Shown here one piece after another: positions 17,003 through 25,394 of a stretch of DNA of 32,084 bases; position 1 is the first letter of the stretch; each line of letters starts with the position of its first letter. The translations under genes were made by a program, and so were the position numbers. The notes under the pieces are model-generated. The model was not told the DNA's origin. It ran no database searches and saw only the letters and a program-made list of their open reading frames with translations. Source of the DNA: an uncultured Chromatium sp. (GTDB lineage: Bacteria; Pseudomonadota; Gammaproteobacteria; Chromatiales; Chromatiaceae); contig CAIUAY010000236.1 of assembly GCA_903897335.1 (NCBI GenBank), positions 1-32,084 on the forward strand, in the 5' to 3' direction.

Positions 17003-18136
17003 CTACTGTTTTTTCAAAAAAAAAATAATCGTATCATCAAAGCAATCGCTATAGTGAGCAACGTGAAAGTCGAAATTAGTCCTGACATAGCCGGCATTTT
17101 CAAGAAAGTCGGGGATTTGAACCAGATCATCAGGTCGGTGATATGCCGCAATAGCAAGGTCAGGGCCAGTTTTCAAAATACGCCGACATCCCTCTAATGC
17201 TCGTATCTCTGCGCCCTCAATATCCATCTTTATAAGATCAACACGCTCGTGAACGCCTTCATCGATCGGACTAGCATCCAGCTCGCCATCATCCGCCTCA
17301 GAAACGGAAATCATCCCGCCTCTAACCTCAGAAAAATGAAGGCGACATTTATGGGACCAAGCCGCATGAGGCATGATCTGAATCCCATTTTCATAGAATC
17401 TCGCGACGTTCTTGATCGAATCGAATAAGGAAATGTTCGCTTCCACTGCAATTCCACGGTTGACCGATAGCCTATGTTGAGCTTGCAGTAACGTGTCGCC
17501 ATCATATGCGCCTACATCGAGAAAGGTTGCATAGTTCCGTTGTGAATGGTGTTCAGGCACGTCGAACCACATATCCGTATTTTTATTCTTACTGGGAATG
17601 AGGTCATGCGGGTCAAGCGACAGTCTAAAGCGCAAGATATTCGTAAGAGTTTCTCGCGATTCCGGGTGAATTGATATATAAATTTCATAAATCGCTTCCA
17701 TATTGCAAGAAATCCAGATAGAAAAATCTCGCGCCTTGTTTGCTAGATGTGCGACATCAAATAGATACGCCGCCTCTTGATAGAAAACATGATTATTTTG
17801 CACAAGAGCGGCCTGCTCCAATTGCGCTTGGCAGGCTCCGAGAATCACCCCATATTCGGTTTGGCGAAGCTCGTCCAAATAACTTAGGGTTTGGAAGCCA
17901 TCCTTCGCAGCCAGATCTCTTGCCTTAGGACTAGAATCATAGACCGTGACCTTGATATCTGAGCCACTTGCAATCTGCCAGGCTAACGTCCTGCCTTTGC
18001 CGCCGTAGCCAAAGAGATAAAAGCGATTGGCTGCTACCAGCTTCTCTAGGGTGTCGAGTCTCTTATGGAAGCGGTCTTGGGCAAAAACCAGAGTGTTCTC
18101 GAACTCATCGAAAGACAAGAACTTTGCAGATACCAT
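17003..18136 (-). CDS. FkbM-family methyltransferase with an N-terminal Rossmann-like domain
   Basis: This 377-residue protein has two parts. Residues about 35-110 hold a nucleotide-binding-like segment (FGYGGKGRT at 42-50, then VYDSSPKA). Residues about 200-377 are an FkbM SAM-dependent methyltransferase with motif I DVGAYDGD (207-214), VEAN (231-234) and KMDIEGAE (303-310). FkbM enzymes usually O-methylate sugars or polyketides, so it likely caps or modifies the glycan made here; the target is inferred. GAGG lies 8 bases before the ATG. It begins after a 302-base gap from the SDR genes, so it may have its own promoter, and it runs directly into the glycosyltransferase gene. Confidence 0.82.
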   Translation of the reverse strand: MVSAKFLSFDEFENTLVFAQDRFHKRLDTLEKLVAANRFYLFGYGGKGRTLAWQIASGSDIKVTVYDSSPKARDLAAKDGFQTLSYLDELRQTEYGVILGACQAQLEQAALVQNNHVFYQEAAYLFDVAHLANKARDFSIWISCNMEAIYEIYISIHPESRETLTNILRFRLSLDPHDLIPSKNKNTDMWFDVPEHHSQRNYATFLDVGAYDGDTLLQAQHRLSVNRGIAVEANISLFDSIKNVARFYENGIQIMPHAAWSHKCRLHFSEVRGGMISVSEADDGELDASPIDEGVHERVDLIKMDIEGAEIRALEGCRRILKTGPDLAIAAYHRPDDLVQIPDFLENAGYVRTNFDFHVAHYSDCFDDTIIFFLKKQ

Positions 18137-18438
18137 CTAGATATCCTCATGAGTTGTAGCGCTGAAAGCGTACCAACATTGACTTTTCGGATTAGCACAT
18201 CAGATTCGGTAGCGCACAGGCAGCGCCCCAGAAACGTGCAAGCGCAAGAAGAGTCGATGCACCGCAGCCCCGAAATAATCTTAAACGCAATAAACCACAG
18301 AGTGCATGTGGTGAGCGTTTTTAAATGAGAACACTCATGTATCCAGGCTCGCAAAAAACATTGAGGCGGAATAAATCATTTGATGGGATGATAAAATTTG
18401 CCACGATGGCTCACTGTAATCTATACGTGCTGCAGGCT
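18137..18438. other. 302-base intergenic region, no gene supported
   Basis: The region separates the nine-gene biosynthetic block from the FkbM/gtr block. It is AT-richer in its middle part and holds no ORF with protein-like composition; short frames on both strands look random. A promoter for the FkbM gene probably lies here, but no convincing -35/-10 pair is visible. It may mark a junction between two transferred modules. Confidence 0.6.
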
Positions 18439-19275
18439 CTACCAAACGGAACGCCCGCCATCCATGACGATATTCTGGCCGGTCATATAGGCGGAAGCGT
18501 CAGAACAGAGGAACTGGACGGCTGCCCGATATTCGCTAGCTTGAGCCATTCGCTTGAGCGGTATGAGCGAGGTTAGCCGCTGCACGAATTCATCGCCTTG
18601 ACCATTGAATACGCCGCCCGGGGATAACGCATTCGATCTAACGTTCTTATCCGCCCAGTAGGTCGCTAGGTAGCGATTGAGCCCAAGAATGCCTGTCTTG
18701 ATGACTGAATAGGTAACCGGTTTAACGGGTTGACGATCGTTAGACAATCCATCCTGTCGATAGATACGTTGATCTGGGGCAAAAACTGAAAGATCGGAAG
18801 CAATATTTAGAATGACACCGCCACCAGCGGCCGCCATTTTTGACCCGAATACCTTCGAGCACAAGAATGCGCCCGTCAGGCCGACCTCCAACTGGAAATG
18901 CCACTGTTCCAACGGAAAATGCTCAAACCGAGAGTTTTCTACCAACCCATCGGAATGGACTTTAGGGTCGATTGCCGCGTTGTTAACGAGAATATGAATT
19001 GTGCCGACCTCCCGGGAAAGCCGTTCGGCGAGGGCTCGAACGCTAGATTCCTGGGACACGTCTATCAATCCTGCGAGTGCCTTTCCGGCATAACCGCACC
19101 GATTTACCTCAGAAGCTGCGGACTGGGCCGTACCCTCATTGATGTCAGCGAGAACAACCGTCGCTCCCGCTTCCGCAAGGGCATGGCCGTGCTCCACGCC
19201 GAGCAAACCACCACCACCCGTAACAACAGCGGTGCGACCAGTTAGATCGAAAGCTTGCAGCATGACGCGTGTCAT
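18439..19275 (-). CDS. SDR-family NAD(P)-dependent oxidoreductase (third SDR of the island)
   Basis: This classical short-chain dehydrogenase/reductase has 278 residues. The cofactor motif TGGGGLLG is at 19-26, NNAA at 98-101, catalytic Ser at 160 and YSVIK at 189-193, so Tyr and Lys are intact. An insert of about 15 residues precedes the catalytic Tyr (around APDQRIYRQDGLSND), which is longer than usual and may shape the substrate pocket. It ends in the family-typical IVMDGGRSVW. The open frame extends up to 19455, but I chose ATG 19275 because it overlaps the upstream SDR stop as ATGA and homology begins just after it. A role in ketone/alcohol conversion on the island's sugar is inferred. 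Confidence 0.87.
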   Translation of the reverse strand: MTRVMLQAFDLTGRTAVVTGGGGLLGVEHGHALAEAGATVVLADINEGTAQSAASEVNRCGYAGKALAGLIDVSQESSVRALAERLSREVGTIHILVNNAAIDPKVHSDGLVENSRFEHFPLEQWHFQLEVGLTGAFLCSKVFGSKMAAAGGGVILNIASDLSVFAPDQRIYRQDGLSNDRQPVKPVTYSVIKTGILGLNRYLATYWADKNVRSNALSPGGVFNGQGDEFVQRLTSLIPLKRMAQASEYRAAVQFLCSDASAYMTGQNIVMDGGRSVW

Positions 19276-20024
19276 GATTGTATTTGGCCCCCATCGACGA
19301 CGAATATTTCTCCGGTCACGAAGCTTGACCGAGGCGAAGCGAGAAATGCAACGCAGTTTGAAATCTCCTCCGGAGAGCCGAACCTCCCAAGCGAGACTTC
19401 TCGTCTTAGCATCTCCTCCACTCGCGCAGGATCCTCTAAAATCTTTTGCTCCCATGTCGAACCGGGGAAATTGACGTTACCTGGAGCCACGGCATTAATG
19501 CGAATGCCGCGCTTCGCGAGCGGTCGCGCTGCACCACGCACATAGCTGTTCAGCGCCGCCTTTGCTGCCGCGTAGGCAAGAGGACACCCTAATGCTTCCA
19601 GTCCGCAAATCGACGAGATGCATACGATGGCACCTTTGCTTTTCTCCAGGAGTGGAATGGCGGCACGGATAACAAATACGGCCGAGAGCAAATTGAGTCG
19701 CAGCATCCTTTCCCAATCAGAAACGGTCTCTTCTATCGCAGGCAGTGACTGACCGTTGCCGACGTTGCAGACCAGGATATCGAGCTTACCAAATTTCGCT
19801 TCAATCTGGCTGACAAGGCTTTTCGCCCCAGTCTCCGTCGATACGTCCGCAGACAGCGCCGCCAACGCCCCGATAGAAGTAGCTGCCGCCTGAAGACGCT
19901 CAGGATCCCGCGCATTGATTACGACGTCGCAACCTTCATCAGTCATTGTCCGGGCAACTGCCTTACCAATACCAGATGAAGCACCGGTGACCAAGGCCAA
20001 CGACCCGTGGAATTTCAGGTCCAA
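19272..20024 (-). CDS. SDR-family oxidoreductase (second SDR of the island)
   Basis: This classical SDR has 250 residues, with cofactor motif TGASSGIG (13-20), a NNAG equivalent written CNVGNG, catalytic Ser near 137 and YAAAK (151-155). It ends FVVDGGQIQS. The start codon is TTG at 20024: GGAG sits 6 bases before it, and no ATG gives the complete first beta strand. It resembles FabG-type reductases in general shape, but its place between a sugar isomerase and another SDR argues for a carbohydrate substrate. It is 9 bases from the upstream isomerase and overlaps the next SDR by 4. Confidence 0.87.
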   Translation of the reverse strand: MDLKFHGSLALVTGASSGIGKAVARTMTDEGCDVVINARDPERLQAAATSIGALAALSADVSTETGAKSLVSQIEAKFGKLDILVCNVGNGQSLPAIEETVSDWERMLRLNLLSAVFVIRAAIPLLEKSKGAIVCISSICGLEALGCPLAYAAAKAALNSYVRGAARPLAKRGIRINAVAPGNVNFPGSTWEQKILEDPARVEEMLRREVSLGRFGSPEEISNCVAFLASPRSSFVTGEIFVVDGGQIQS

Positions 20025-20033
20025 GAGGATCTC

Positions 20034-20870
20034 CTATAAGCCGCTCGCGGCGATCCAGCCACGCACCATGTCCCGATAACGGACAAGCACATCCAAGTGG
20101 CCGCCGTCAGTCGCCCGGGCGGTTTGAAGGATGAAATCGCCGCGATACCCCGAATGCGCCAATTCATTGAAAATGATCGAAAAATTTGCGGCGCCGGTTC
20201 TTAGAGGAACCGTGCCACCACCGACAAGGCGATCCTTGACGTGAACATTCCGGATCCGATGACCATATGCACGAATTTCGGTTCGAGGATCAAACCCTAG
20301 CGACGCACTATTGCCGATATCGTAGTTGATTCCAAATGATGACTGAGGAAAAACCGCTATCAGTTCCTCCAGGCAGTCAGGTTCGAAATCCGATTCGAAC
20401 AAAATTACAATCCCATGTTCGCTGAGCCAGCGTGTATGCGGTAGCAACCCATCGAGTAGTGATTCTCGCTGAGCATCGTCTTCCAGACGCCCGTTGTCCA
20501 CTAGCGGCACTACAACATAACTGATACCGATCGTAGCGCAAGCTTTCAGAATGCATTCGAAATCCAGAAGCAAAGAGCGGCGTTGAGTCTCCGAAGCCTT
20601 CCAAAATGGGACCTGCATGAAGCAGTCACCAGTCAGTGACAAGACATCGATACCAGAAGATCTTTTTAATTCGCGTATGCGGTGTTGCCCGGATTCGAGC
20701 AGCAGAGGATTCTCGTGCAACCTATCCGCATCCAAAGTCCACTCAATGAGTTCGAAATTAGATTTGGCACCAACAAAGAATTCTGTTTCCCAAAATCGCC
20801 ATGGAAAAGCTTGGATCTTGCCATCGATCTGAGGCGATAATCTTCCTTGCATAAACCCGACGCGATTCAT
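20034..20870 (-). CDS. Sugar phosphate isomerase/epimerase family protein (xylose-isomerase-like TIM barrel)
   Basis: This 278-residue TIM-barrel protein is of the AP-endonuclease-2/xylose-isomerase-like superfamily. Metal-site candidates are FESDFE (Glu), INYDIGNS (Asp) and VHVKDRL (His), in the expected order along the barrel. Family members are isomerases, epimerases, dehydratases or endonucleases; sugar context favours isomerase or epimerase. The start is the ATG at 20870, whose A is also the last base of the upstream SDR stop (TGATG), giving tight coupling. The open frame reaches 20891 upstream, but those seven codons overlap the SDR and lack support. A second domain of the same superfamily is fused to the NeuB-like protein in this operon. 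Confidence 0.83.
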   Translation of the reverse strand: MNRVGFMQGRLSPQIDGKIQAFPWRFWETEFFVGAKSNFELIEWTLDADRLHENPLLLESGQHRIRELKRSSGIDVLSLTGDCFMQVPFWKASETQRRSLLLDFECILKACATIGISYVVVPLVDNGRLEDDAQRESLLDGLLPHTRWLSEHGIVILFESDFEPDCLEELIAVFPQSSFGINYDIGNSASLGFDPRTEIRAYGHRIRNVHVKDRLVGGGTVPLRTGAANFSIIFNELAHSGYRGDFILQTARATDGGHLDVLVRYRDMVRGWIAASGL

Positions 20871-21619
20871 CAGAGCCCCTTGGCGGTCCAACCGCCATCA
20901 ACAAATAGATCCTGTCCTGTAACGTAGCTTGAGGCATCGGACACGAGAAATATAGCCGCACCAACCAGATCGCCTGGCTCACCCCACCGCCCTAAAATAG
21001 TACGTGCGGTTCGAGCTACGCGTTGGTCAACATTTCCATAGCTCGAGGCGGTCATCTCTGTTCGAATATAGCCAGGCGCCAAGGCGTTAACCCGAATCCC
21101 GCGTGGCCCCATGTCGAGTGCGAGTGCCTTCGTCAACTGCCGCAAGCCACCTTTTGCGGCCACATAAGCAGGGTTACCAGGAAAGCCAAGAACCGAATTA
21201 ATGCTTGTGACAAACACAATTGAAGATGGCCCACGCATCCACTGCGCAGCAATAATCGCCGTCTGATACGCAGACGTGAGATTTACCGAGATCGTCTGGG
21301 CAAAATCATCGGGACTTTGGATCGAAGATGCCGATGGGAACGTTACTCCCGCCGAGAATACGAAGGCATCGATCCGTTTTGAAATCCCGGCTGCCCTCAG
21401 ACATAGCCCCTCAAAACCGGCACCATCCGTCACATCACACCGGCAGTAGGCTACACCATCGGTCGGTTCTAGGGGGACCATTGAACGGCCGCACGAATAG
21501 ACGGACGCCCCAGCACCGGCCAAACCGGCAGCGATCGCGGCACCGATCCCCCTCGATGCACCCGCGACAACTACCGTTCGTCCGGCAAGGCTGAAAAGAG
21601 ACAGTGGATCGGGTGTCAT
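20870..21619 (-). CDS. SDR-family oxidoreductase (first SDR of the island)
   Basis: This classical SDR has 249 residues, with cofactor motif AGASRGIG (19-26), FSAGV in place of NNAG, catalytic Ser in TSINS and YVAAK (152-156), and a C-terminal LFVDGGWTAKGL. The substrate is not evident. It starts 83 bases after the ThDP-enzyme gene, the widest gap within the nine-gene block, and shares one base with the next gene. Three SDRs in one block imply at least two or three separate redox steps on the product. Confidence 0.87.
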   Translation of the reverse strand: MTPDPLSLFSLAGRTVVVAGASRGIGAAIAAGLAGAGASVYSCGRSMVPLEPTDGVAYCRCDVTDGAGFEGLCLRAAGISKRIDAFVFSAGVTFPSASSIQSPDDFAQTISVNLTSAYQTAIIAAQWMRGPSSIVFVTSINSVLGFPGNPAYVAAKGGLRQLTKALALDMGPRGIRVNALAPGYIRTEMTASSYGNVDQRVARTARTILGRWGEPGDLVGAAIFLVSDASSYVTGQDLFVDGGWTAKGL

Positions 21620-21702
21620 AGCTATTGCCGTGAGAACTGCTTATCACCACCACAAGTCAGTTTGTACGATATACCTAAATTTCATTGTCGGTTTTACCTC
21701 TG

Positions 21703-23469
21703 TCAACCTGGAGTCTTCCAGGAAACGTCTTCGATATCTGAAGAATAGGGAGTTCCATCCGGATGAAATTTCGTTACTATGGCTGGACCTCGATAATCGT
21801 CGTCCTCCATATTGATGTCGACGATGAGTCGACTCCTGCCTGCATCAATCTCACCAAGAACATCCTTGAGCTCCAGACAAGTCATCACTCTCACATAGTC
21901 AAGCCCAAATGTCTCCGCCAATGCAAAAATATCCGGTGAACCTAGGCCAGACGTTACGGAAGCCCCGAATTCCTTGCCAAACGCTCTGCTTTGCGATCTG
22001 CTGATCGAGATATAGCCCGCGTTGTTGAATACGATCAAAGCGAGCTTGATGTCGGAATTTGCATTAATGGTGAGCAGTTCCTGGACGTTGAGCATGATTC
22101 CACCATCACCTTCAAGACCGATGACCGACCCAATGTTCGCGGCAGCCGCTCCAATGGCTGCTGGAAGCCCCATGCCCATCGAGCCTAAACTATGTCCTGC
22201 ATAAAAAAGACGATTACCGTGCGTGGGGGCGAAAAACCTCGCGAAGCCTTCAATCGCATAACCTGATCCGGTCGCTACAAGTGTTTTACCCGTGACGTTG
22301 TCCGCAAAGATTTTCGCCACATTTCTCGCGTTCAGAGAGCAACTATCGCCAAAGGATCTTGCTTCGAGTACCGCGTCCTCATCCCTCAATTTAGCGCAAC
22401 GGACGAGCCAATCACTGTGCCGTAAATCCAAGTCATTCTGGCCGACAAGCCAATCGACAGTGGGCCGAAGGTTGCTGAGAACCAAGTGCGTACCCGGAGC
22501 CTTTGAGAGCTTTTCCAGTTCGGCAGGATCGATGTCAACGACGATGCGCACCGCGCGCTTGCCAAAGAGGTCAGGATTGAATCCTGTGGTCAACAGATCA
22601 ATTCGAGCCCCGAGAAACAATATGAGGTCCGCATTTTGGATAATTCGGTTGCTATGAGTAGGCGCGAGCCCACCGGGACTGCCGAAATGCAGATGATGTT
22701 GTGCGTCCAATAGATCGGTACTTGGCCATGTCGTCAAAACCGGCGCACCCAGATGCTCTACTAAATTCAGGAGTTGCTCGCGCGAAATCCCTGCGATTCG
22801 ATTCCCATTGCCAAGAAAAAGTACAGGGCGCTTCGCATTTCGACAGGCATTTTTAATCATAGCCTGATGATCGCCAGCAAGAGGGACGGCAATTTTGGTC
22901 AGCGACGCTATTTTTTCGAGTATGGCAAGAATACGCTCTTCGCCAGCGACTACCTTCAATGGTTGTGCATCCAGTGGAACTTCAATAAATACTGGCCCTT
23001 TTCTCGCTGATATGGCTGACGCAAAAAGCTCTGCCAGTCGCTCGTCATCGATATTCGTCGGGCTATATCTTAGAGCGTCCTTGACAATCGGCCTCACCAG
23101 ATCAAGCGACGGAACTTCCTGTGCTCCGTAGCTTCGAACACCGTATCGGTTGATATCAGCAGATTTGACTTGGCCTGCTATCACAATGATCGGAACGGAA
23201 TCATGATAGGCAGAAGCAAGCGCAGTCATGACGTTTGTGACGCCGGGGCCAGAAGTCACAACTGCCAATCCAGGCACCAAGTATTCGTGCATTTTTGCAT
23301 AGCCATCCGCAGCGGACACGCATGCCTGCTCGTGGTTGCAATAAATTACTCTGAGGCTAGACATACCGACTGCACAATTGATATGCGTCGCCATTCCTCC
23401 GGTAAGTGAGAAGGCAGCGTCTGTACCCAAGCGCTGGACAATAGCTATCAGGAATTCGGCTACATTCAT
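21703..23469 (-). CDS. Thiamine diphosphate-dependent enzyme, acetolactate-synthase-like
   Basis: This 588-residue protein has the three-domain layout of the acetohydroxyacid synthase/pyruvate decarboxylase superfamily. The catalytic Glu is E47 in YCNHEQA. The N-terminal pyrimidine domain continues with VTSGPGVTNVMTALASAY. The ThDP/Mg motif starts at EGDGG (453-457) and closes at NNAGY (482-486). The housekeeping small subunit is not nearby. Within sugar loci, relatives of this family (for example YerE in yersiniose synthesis) ligate two-carbon units onto keto-sugars, or decarboxylate 2-keto acids; either would fit beside a NeuB-like gene. The start overlaps the NeuB-fusion stop as ATGA. The specific reaction is not known. 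Confidence 0.88.
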   Translation of the reverse strand: MNVAEFLIAIVQRLGTDAAFSLTGGMATHINCAVGMSSLRVIYCNHEQACVSAADGYAKMHEYLVPGLAVVTSGPGVTNVMTALASAYHDSVPIIVIAGQVKSADINRYGVRSYGAQEVPSLDLVRPIVKDALRYSPTNIDDERLAELFASAISARKGPVFIEVPLDAQPLKVVAGEERILAILEKIASLTKIAVPLAGDHQAMIKNACRNAKRPVLFLGNGNRIAGISREQLLNLVEHLGAPVLTTWPSTDLLDAQHHLHFGSPGGLAPTHSNRIIQNADLILFLGARIDLLTTGFNPDLFGKRAVRIVVDIDPAELEKLSKAPGTHLVLSNLRPTVDWLVGQNDLDLRHSDWLVRCAKLRDEDAVLEARSFGDSCSLNARNVAKIFADNVTGKTLVATGSGYAIEGFARFFAPTHGNRLFYAGHSLGSMGMGLPAAIGAAAANIGSVIGLEGDGGIMLNVQELLTINANSDIKLALIVFNNAGYISISRSQSRAFGKEFGASVTSGLGSPDIFALAETFGLDYVRVMTCLELKDVLGEIDAGRSRLIVDINMEDDDYRGPAIVTKFHPDGTPYSSDIEDVSWKTPG

Positions 23470-25394
23470 GAGTTCGACTCAATTTTGGCAAGAAATGATA
23501 ATGCATCCCAAAATCCAGCGCCATGATCCTTATGACCCTGCCACACTTCGGGAATAAAACCGATGTTCGGGTATCGGCAGATCTGACGCCAGGACGCAGG
23601 CCAGTCGATATCCCCCGTGCCCATCAAAACACCTTCGCCATTCGTGCCTTTGGCATCGGCTACATGCAGGTGCGCGGTGCGCGGTAGTAGTCGCGCCAGC
23701 GCATCCTGGAAATCAAGACCAAAATAGCTACAGGTCATTTGTAAATGAGACAGATCCAGACAGATTCGCATGTCTAATTCAAGCGTTTTGGCGGCGAGTT
23801 CATCAGGCATCATGAAGATGTTCTGATGTCGTTGCCCCCCGAAGTGCCAAGGAAATGGTGCCATATTCTGTGGAATCAATTCAGTTCGGCCAAAATCAAT
23901 CTGTTCGCAGGCCATGTGAAACCGTTCGTACAGGATTGTTCGCAAAGCGGGCGCGAAAGGTTGATCAGCGGAAAATCCGCCGACGTTTGCGACAATCAGC
24001 AATGAATCGGCTTGTGGAAAAAACTCTCCGATGACCTCCGCTGCCTCAACAACACGTTTTAAATTTTCGATGGAGCGACGACGATAGGCGTCATCTTCAG
24101 CCGCTAAATCGAGCAATTCGCTGTGCTCGAAAAGCTCAGGCGCGTGGACGACAAGGCGCGAGCAGGCTGTCGGTTCCAGATACGGTCTAGGGTTGATGCC
24201 AAGATCACGATAGGACAGATGAAATTCAAACAGATCCGGGTTGATCCACGCACTGTATTGCCTGAAATCATGATAACGAACCGGGACGCCCCATTTCACG
24301 GGAAACTGATAAACGCGATCAATGATCGTTTGATCTTTGAGGTCGCTTTCAAACAGAAAATCTCCACGCTGAATGAAGCGCACTGCTTTCCTGCCGATCA
24401 GTTCGTTGAGTCTGTAGGGCGGAAGTCCCTGGCCAGGACTCGCTACACGCAATGCCGTTTCGCTGAAGCATTCGCCTGGTGCGATATTGCGGGCAGCAAC
24501 CACGCTTTTTCCGAGATTTTCACGATTCAACAGTTCGCCTTGGCTGACATGCCGTTCTGACCCTCCCCACGGCAGCGCTTTCTCGACCTGGCGAATGCCG
24601 TCAACCAGAGCCCGGAATTCGATGGGATCGAGACTCGCCAAATGATCAGGGCCTTCCATGTTGCGGTCGAGGGTGATGTGACGTTCGATGATTTTCGCCC
24701 CCAATGCTACGGCGGCAATCGTGATCGCGGTGCCACGTTCATGCCCAGAATAGCCAATGATGGGATGCAATTCGGCTAGTCGCGCCAGATAGCCGAGCTG
24801 GATGTCTGTTTCCGGTGCAGGGTAAGTACTGTTGCAATGAAGCAGAGCAAATGGAATCCCTAACATCTTGAGTTGGGAGACGGCACGGATGATTTCGTGC
24901 TCGAAGGACATCCCGGTCGAAAGGATCAGCGGCTTGCCCAAGGAAGCAGCTTTCTTGATGAGATAGGGGTTGCACAGATCCGCTGAGGCAATTTTTAGCG
25001 CCGCCACGTCAAACGTGGCCAATACGTCAACGCTCGGCTCATCCCACGGTGTGCAAAGATAGACGATTCCACGATCCTTGCAGTACTGCCTGATCACCCG
25101 GTGCTCTGCCAAAGTCAGCTCGACTTTATTCAGAAGATCTTGAATATACTCAACCCCCAGATCCTCGGCGAGCGATTCATCAGCACGAAAGCGGTAAAGC
25201 GCCTCGCGATTCCTCATCTGGAATTTAACGCAATTGGCACCTATCTCGATTGCGGCATCGACTAATTTTTTGGCTAATTTGATCGAGCCATTATGGTTAT
25301 TGCCAATTTCAGCAATGATAAATACGCTTGAGCCACTAATGGTCAATCCATCGATAGCGAATGCGTTGAGATTTATATCAATTTTGTTCGCCAT
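23466..25394 (-). CDS. NeuB-like ulosonic acid synthase fused to SAF domain and C-terminal sugar-isomerase TIM barrel
   Basis: This 642-residue fusion has three parts. Residues 20-270 are a NeuB/PseI-type synthase that would condense phosphoenolpyruvate with an aldose: AEIGNNHNG (28-36), KFQ (57-59), STGMS, HCNSTYPAP, GYSGHERG and ERHITLDRNMEGPDH (237-251) are all present. Residues about 295-352 are the SAF/antifreeze-like domain (VVAARNIAPG, SPGQGLPPYRL). Residues about 362-642 are a xylose-isomerase-like TIM barrel with candidate metal residues in CLDLSH, HLHVADA and IPEVWQGHKD. Standard NeuB stops near residue 350. AAAGG lies 9 bases before the ATG, which overlaps the upstream kinase by 22 bases. 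Substrate and product are unknown. Confidence 0.9.
   Translation of the reverse strand: MANKIDINLNAFAIDGLTISGSSVFIIAEIGNNHNGSIKLAKKLVDAAIEIGANCVKFQMRNREALYRFRADESLAEDLGVEYIQDLLNKVELTLAEHRVIRQYCKDRGIVYLCTPWDEPSVDVLATFDVAALKIASADLCNPYLIKKAASLGKPLILSTGMSFEHEIIRAVSQLKMLGIPFALLHCNSTYPAPETDIQLGYLARLAELHPIIGYSGHERGTAITIAAVALGAKIIERHITLDRNMEGPDHLASLDPIEFRALVDGIRQVEKALPWGGSERHVSQGELLNRENLGKSVVAARNIAPGECFSETALRVASPGQGLPPYRLNELIGRKAVRFIQRGDFLFESDLKDQTIIDRVYQFPVKWGVPVRYHDFRQYSAWINPDLFEFHLSYRDLGINPRPYLEPTACSRLVVHAPELFEHSELLDLAAEDDAYRRRSIENLKRVVEAAEVIGEFFPQADSLLIVANVGGFSADQPFAPALRTILYERFHMACEQIDFGRTELIPQNMAPFPWHFGGQRHQNIFMMPDELAAKTLELDMRICLDLSHLQMTCSYFGLDFQDALARLLPRTAHLHVADAKGTNGEGVLMGTGDIDWPASWRQICRYPNIGFIPEVWQGHKDHGAGFWDALSFLAKIESNS

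Noticed and set aside
18065-18576. Small plus-strand ORFs across the 302-base gap and SDR end
   Set aside because: They overlap well-supported minus-strand genes and show no protein-like composition or ribosome binding site.
19276-19455. Longer N-terminus for the third SDR
   Set aside because: The extension lies wholly inside the second SDR, has biased composition, and precedes a perfect ATGA overlap start.
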